NCBI GenBank assembly: GCA_000310025.1
Contig: FN648495.1
Location: 50,636-80,809, forward strand
Source of the DNA: Ectocarpus siliculosus
Lineage: Eukaryota; Sar; Phaeophyceae; Ectocarpales; Ectocarpaceae
DNA length: 30,174 nt
Direction of reading: 5' to 3'
Part shown: positions 27,201 to 30,174 of the stretch, piece by piece
Position numbering within the stretch: the stretch's first letter is position 1
Layout: every line of letters begins with the position of its first letter
Notes under the pieces: model-generated
Seen by the model: only the letters and a program-made list of their open reading frames with translations
Told to the model about the DNA's origin: nothing
Databases searched by the model: none
Program-made: the position numbers and the translations under genes

Positions 27201-30174
27201 CTCGCCAAATACCTCACGGCGCTTCGCGCTTGGTGATGTGAGAGCCTGGTCCGGTGAGAACCCGGCGTGCTCCGTCCCGGCTTTGTAGGGATGGGAGGTC
27301 AATGGTCAAACGATTACGGCATGCACGACTATGAGTACACCCCCCCCACACCCCCCCCCCCCTCCCCCCCCCCAGGGCTCTTCACACGGCACGGCGTCGT
27401 CCAGCACTTCGTCTGCAGCGGGTGGCGGCGCGGCGGCAAGCCTGTCGAATCCCCACCCGACAGCAACGAAGAAGAATCACAGCTTTATGACGAAGGTGAA
27501 GAGAGAAGCGAAGTTTTTAGAGAACCCCGACCGTTGCCCCGGGAACCGCAGTAGCAACTCTTTCAGAAAGGCGGAGCACATGACGACATCCTGCCTCATA
27601 TCACTGTGATAGCAGCAGCAGTACCGAGATGAATAGACAGCTTGACCTTGTTTTTTTTTTTCTTTCAAAGGAAACGTGCCTTTCTGGACCAATGCGCTTG
27701 TAGTTTACCTCGCCGGTTTGATCAGTCGACAGAATGGGAGGGACTGCCTGTGCACCGGTGAAAAAGCGAGCTTTTATTGTGATGTCAAGAAGACAACCAA
27801 TAACAGCAACATTAATAGCGCTTTTGCAGGTGTAAAGCGGGTGTGCGATCACTCTGGCTTCCCGGTAGTATGCAAACGCAAGAGGTAGCGATCACTGCTG
27901 TTATCCTTCCTGTCGGCCGGGTGCTCATATAGACGATGTGTCCACGCTCGTGCAGACCCCACCATCTCGCCGGCCTTCCGGCCGCTTCGCGTGCCTCCAA
28001 CGCCGCTCCTGATCGCCCGCCCGCTAACGCCCTCGTTCTACGCGCACAGTTCAAGGGACTGCTGAGCCAGTCTTCCTCATCCAAGTCCGACAGCTCCCCG
28101 CTTTCCCCCCACGCGGCGGCGAGAAAGTCTGCTGCAAACCCGACTGTGGCCACCACACCGCGAAGCTCCCCTAAGGACGCCGCCGCAGCCGCTGCAACCA
28201 CAAAGGCGGGGGAGGAGGATCAACCACCCTTGCGTTCGGAGCGGGGTGGGGCTGATCCCGATTCCGCCGCCGGGGGGGGGAGTTCCGTTGTTCGTCCGGC
28301 GTTTTCTGGTGAAGAGGAGAACGGCGCGGTCCAGGTGATGGAGTTTTTTTTTTTTTGCGTGTTGTACACTCACTTTTGGGTGTGTGGTGGGTGTACGGGG
28401 TTCGCTCTCGTCAATTGTGGCGGCTGTGAGCGTTACGCAGAGCCGGGAGAGTGTGGGATAGGGGTGGGTGTTCTTTTTTTCTGGGGCTCGGTATTCATGC
28501 CTTGGTATGTATTCTTATTGGTAGGTCTTTCGCCTCGCCGGAGTTGTTTGTTGCCTGTCGATGCGCTGGCGTAGTGTTGATGCGCTGACGTAGTGCTGTC
28601 TGCATAGGGAAAACTGCGGCAAGCCCGCAACTCCCGGCACGATCACGCCTCTTTCGGAAACCCAATTCGCGTTGGACATGCAGCCGTGTTACTTTCGAAA
28701 TGCTTGCCTGCGATGTGGGGTGTGTGAAAGGTAGCAATGATGAATGTTGGTTTTTTCTCGTTGTTGTTGATGATGTTGTTTAGTTTGTTGTTGATAATTG
28801 TCATGATGTTGTCGTTTGTTGTTGTTGCTGCTCATGATGGTGCTGTCGTTCGTTGTTGTTGTTTGTTGTTGATACTGGTCATGATGTTGTCGGTAGTTGT
28901 TGTTGTTGCTCATGATGATGATGTCGTTTGTTGTCGTCTTTTGGTTGCGGCCCCCCTGCAGGAGATGCGGGCGGAACTGTCAGTCTTGATCGACGCCTTC
29001 CAACAAAAGTCGGAATCCTTGAGCAACCGTCTCACCGAGGCAGCCGCGGAGAAGGCGGCCCTAGAGTGCAGCCGGACCTCGCTGAGAAACTCCCACGCCG
29101 AGGGCATAAGGTATGCATACCGTCGTGGCTCCAATATAAGTGGGTACCTTGCATGAGGGGGCTCCGATATATGAGCGTCGAAATCGGTTGTCACGGGCTC
29201 GACCCGGTATAGCATAGTTGGGTACCCTCTTTTTCCGGTATGGTGGGGGGCTCCGATGTAAGACGGTCTAGGGCCTTTGTCACTCCCTCCTTTTATATCG
29301 GGGCCGCGATTGTAGATATGGATGGGGGGCGCAGCAATGGTTTTCATGTTCTCAGGGCATCGGGTACGGGTTGGAACAGCATTAGGTGTTTCATGTTAAT
29401 GTATCAGGCACACAAACGACGCATTATTGCCGGGAGTTTTTTCCCTCCGCCCCTTTTAGCACGGCTTGTGAAAGTGAGTCGTGTGTGTTCCGCCGTCGAT
29501 CAACTTCCCTCCAAGCAAAGACGATGGCTGTGTGCTCGTTCCTTGTTCGGTTGGGGGGGGCTCGCGGTTGCTCCCACGCAGGCGGCTGGCGGAGGCGGAG
29601 TCTGAGCAGCAGCGATTGGCCGACGAAGAGGACTACGAAAAGGCGGCGGAATTGTCGCTGGAGATCGAGAACCTCAAGGAAGAGTCGGCCTCGGCGGCAC
29701 GACGTCTCAGGCGAGTTATTCATGCCCGCGGCGACACCGATGAAAGCATGCGGCAAGCCTTACCCCTCACATCTCCCTTGTATCTGATATTGACTACACG
29801 GGTGTTTTGTGTGCTGTTGCTGGTTTTGGCGAGAAGCAGGAAAATCCGTCGCTGTGTCGAGAGTGAATTTTTCTGTGTTGTCTTGCGGGTGGTGATAAGA
29901 ATTCCCTCTTCACTTGGGATCGGTTTTTTAAGAGGGTTTGATGCGTTTTCGCTGTAGTGCCCGGCGAGTTTTGGGAAGTGGTTCGGTGCCGTAGAGGATT
30001 GGTGTTGTTTTGCCTGTCGAGGGGTATCCTATGGGTTCCCGCGGTATCGGCCATCTGGTCATTCCTATCGCGTTTTCTTTGTTCTCCAGTGGTGAACAAG
30101 TCTCCGCTTTCCTGTTTTGGAGGTGTTTGCGAACCCTGCGGTTGCCCTCATTGCGGCTGCTTGTGTTCTGTTTT
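23795..30174 (+). CDS. Coiled-coil protein with FxF motifs and UVR-like C-terminal region, partial
   Basis: Exons: 23795-23999, 24888-24970, 25541-26557, 27376-27495, 28050-28334, 28962-29110 and 29582-29710 (or 29714). Phases 1, 0, 0, 0, 0 and 2 agree throughout. The protein starts MFRSLFGTTVAGEYG and has an acidic SLFDDLEV motif (residues 71-78). Three repeats follow: SAFQFM (105-110), SAFSFL (138-143) and SSFSFLS (near 175-181). There is a long Ala/Ser/Gly-rich acidic region, a basic KKRAVRRVGYAREE patch, Ser-rich exons and a C-terminal coiled coil. The last exon has DEEDYEKAAELSLEIENLKE, which resembles the UVR helix pair. No enzyme domain is visible. The F-rich motifs could be short docking motifs for a partner, but that is inference. 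The gene continues to the right of the window. Confidence 0.8.
24176..24226. repeat. (AGC)n microsatellite
   Basis: About 12 AGC units with AAC interruptions in intron 1 of the coiled-coil gene. Reverse-strand poly-Leu and poly-Ala translations are artefacts. Confidence 0.95.
24888..24970 (+). CDS. Coiled-coil gene exon 2 (SLFDDL)
   Basis: The acceptor is GTTGTTATTAG|AC and the donor is GACTCG|GTAGGT. It is 83 nt: two bases plus 27 codons, DESLFDDLEVKPPAVEPKPS and a few more. Confidence 0.75.
25541..26557 (+). CDS. Coiled-coil gene exon 3 (FxF motif repeats)
   Basis: The acceptor is TCTGTTCCAG|CAG and the donor is AAACAG|GTGAAT. It is 339 codons, phase 0 to 0. It carries the three S-[AS]-F-x-F-[LM] motifs, an (ACCGCC)n tract encoding ATATATATA (about 26069-26099), a poly-G run encoding Gly near 26364-26380 and an Ala/Met-rich helix at the end. 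Confidence 0.85.
26806..27375 (+). mobile_element. Dispersed C-tailed repeat, long copy E
   Basis: The reverse complement of copy D (12757-13290), with high identity over about 530 bp; C runs at both ends (26805-26816 and 27340-27373). The hairpin arms GGTTACCG/CGGTAACC are separated by two T tracts (26901-26948), one more than in copy D. It lies in intron 3 of the coiled-coil gene and its right end abuts the 3' splice site of exon 4. Confidence 0.88.
27376..27495 (+). CDS. Coiled-coil gene exon 4
   Basis: The acceptor is a run of C then CAG|GGC; the donor is ACGAAG|GTGAAG. It is 40 codons, phase 0 to 0, Ser/Ala/Gly-rich then NHSFMTK. The pyrimidine tract is the C-rich end of repeat copy E. 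Confidence 0.65.
27496..28049. other. Intron 4 of coiled-coil gene
   Basis: No confident exon is seen. It contains a T run near 27650-27661. Confidence 0.5.
28050..28334 (+). CDS. Coiled-coil gene exon 5, Ser/Ala-rich
   Basis: The acceptor is CTACGCGCACAG|TTC and the donor is GTCCAG|GTGATG. It is 95 codons, phase 0 to 0: a Ser/Lys/Pro-rich stretch with SSSSKSDSSPLSP, then an acidic end. Confidence 0.75.
28736..28945. repeat. GTT/GAT-rich minisatellite
   Basis: Irregular units of (GTTGTT)n with CATGATG(T/A)TGTCG, about 60 bp apart (near 28801, 28831, 28879, 28910). It lies in intron 5 of the coiled-coil gene. Confidence 0.8.
28962..29110 (+). CDS. Coiled-coil gene exon 6, coiled coil
   Basis: The acceptor is CCCCCTGCAG|GAG and the donor is CATAAG|GTATGC, phase 2. 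The heptad-like helix reads MRAELSVLIDAFQQKSESLS, then NRLTEAAAEKAALE. Confidence 0.85.
29582..29710 (+). CDS. Coiled-coil gene exon 7, UVR-like helices
   Basis: The acceptor is TCCCACGCAG|G. It completes the split Arg codon and continues RLAEAESEQQRLADEEDYEK, then AAELSLEIENLKEESASAAR. The donor is either CTCAG|GCGAGT (a GC-AG intron with otherwise ideal consensus) or GCGA|GTTATT four bases later. Confidence 0.8.
29711..30174. other. Right-edge intron sequence
   Basis: Downstream of the last visible exon. No further exon of the coiled-coil gene could be recognised before the edge. Confidence 0.45.

Noticed and set aside
28736-28945. CRISPR-like regular repeats
   Set aside because: Units are irregular GTT/GAT low-complexity sequence in a eukaryotic intron without unique spacers.

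Overview
The window looks like nuclear DNA of a brown alga, most likely Ectocarpus or a close relative. The basis is intron-dense genes with GT-AG introns of a few hundred bases, GC-rich exons encoding long Gly/Ser/Ala/Pro tracts, introns full of minisatellites and (AAC)n-type microsatellites, and a large LRR-Roc-COR (ROCO) GTPase without a kinase, a class known from Ectocarpus. There is no sign of operons, ribosome binding sites or other prokaryotic features. Species assignment is inference. The gene models below were built by hand from splice sites, reading phase and protein motifs.

Layout. (1) Positions 179-3773, minus strand: three exons of a trypsin/HtrA-like serine peptidase, with a His motif, a probable Asp motif and an LGDS motif. 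The gene runs off the left edge, so the catalytic Ser region is outside. (2) Positions 3934-5336: no gene I can support. (3) Positions 5352-21123, minus strand: one complete 17-exon gene of about 1,859 codons encoding an LRR-Roc-COR GTPase. Exon phases agree across all 16 introns and the total is a multiple of three; only the end of exon 3 is uncertain. (4) Positions 21124-23794: divergent intergenic region with a 76-bp tandem duplication. (5) Positions 23795 to the right edge, plus strand: seven exons of an acidic, low-complexity, coiled-coil protein with three S-[AS]-F-x-F-[LM] motifs and a C-terminal UVR-like helix pair. It continues past the edge.

Repeats and assembly. A dispersed repeat family with a C-rich end (five copies, two of them about 530 bp and inverted relative to each other) sits in introns of all three genes. 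In three cases its C tract lies 0-25 bases upstream of the 3' splice site. A tRNA-derived SINE-like element lies in intron 9 of the ROCO gene. The 100-N gap at 13672-13771 is flanked by about 600 bp of the same sequence read twice, each side degenerating into homopolymer-smeared low-quality sequence, so this is an assembly artefact and not a duplication.

The three genes have no obvious joint pathway. ROCO proteins are signalling GTPases, and in Ectocarpus the family has been proposed to act in recognition or immunity; the other two genes are only neighbours. No CRISPR array, confident tRNA or rRNA gene was seen.
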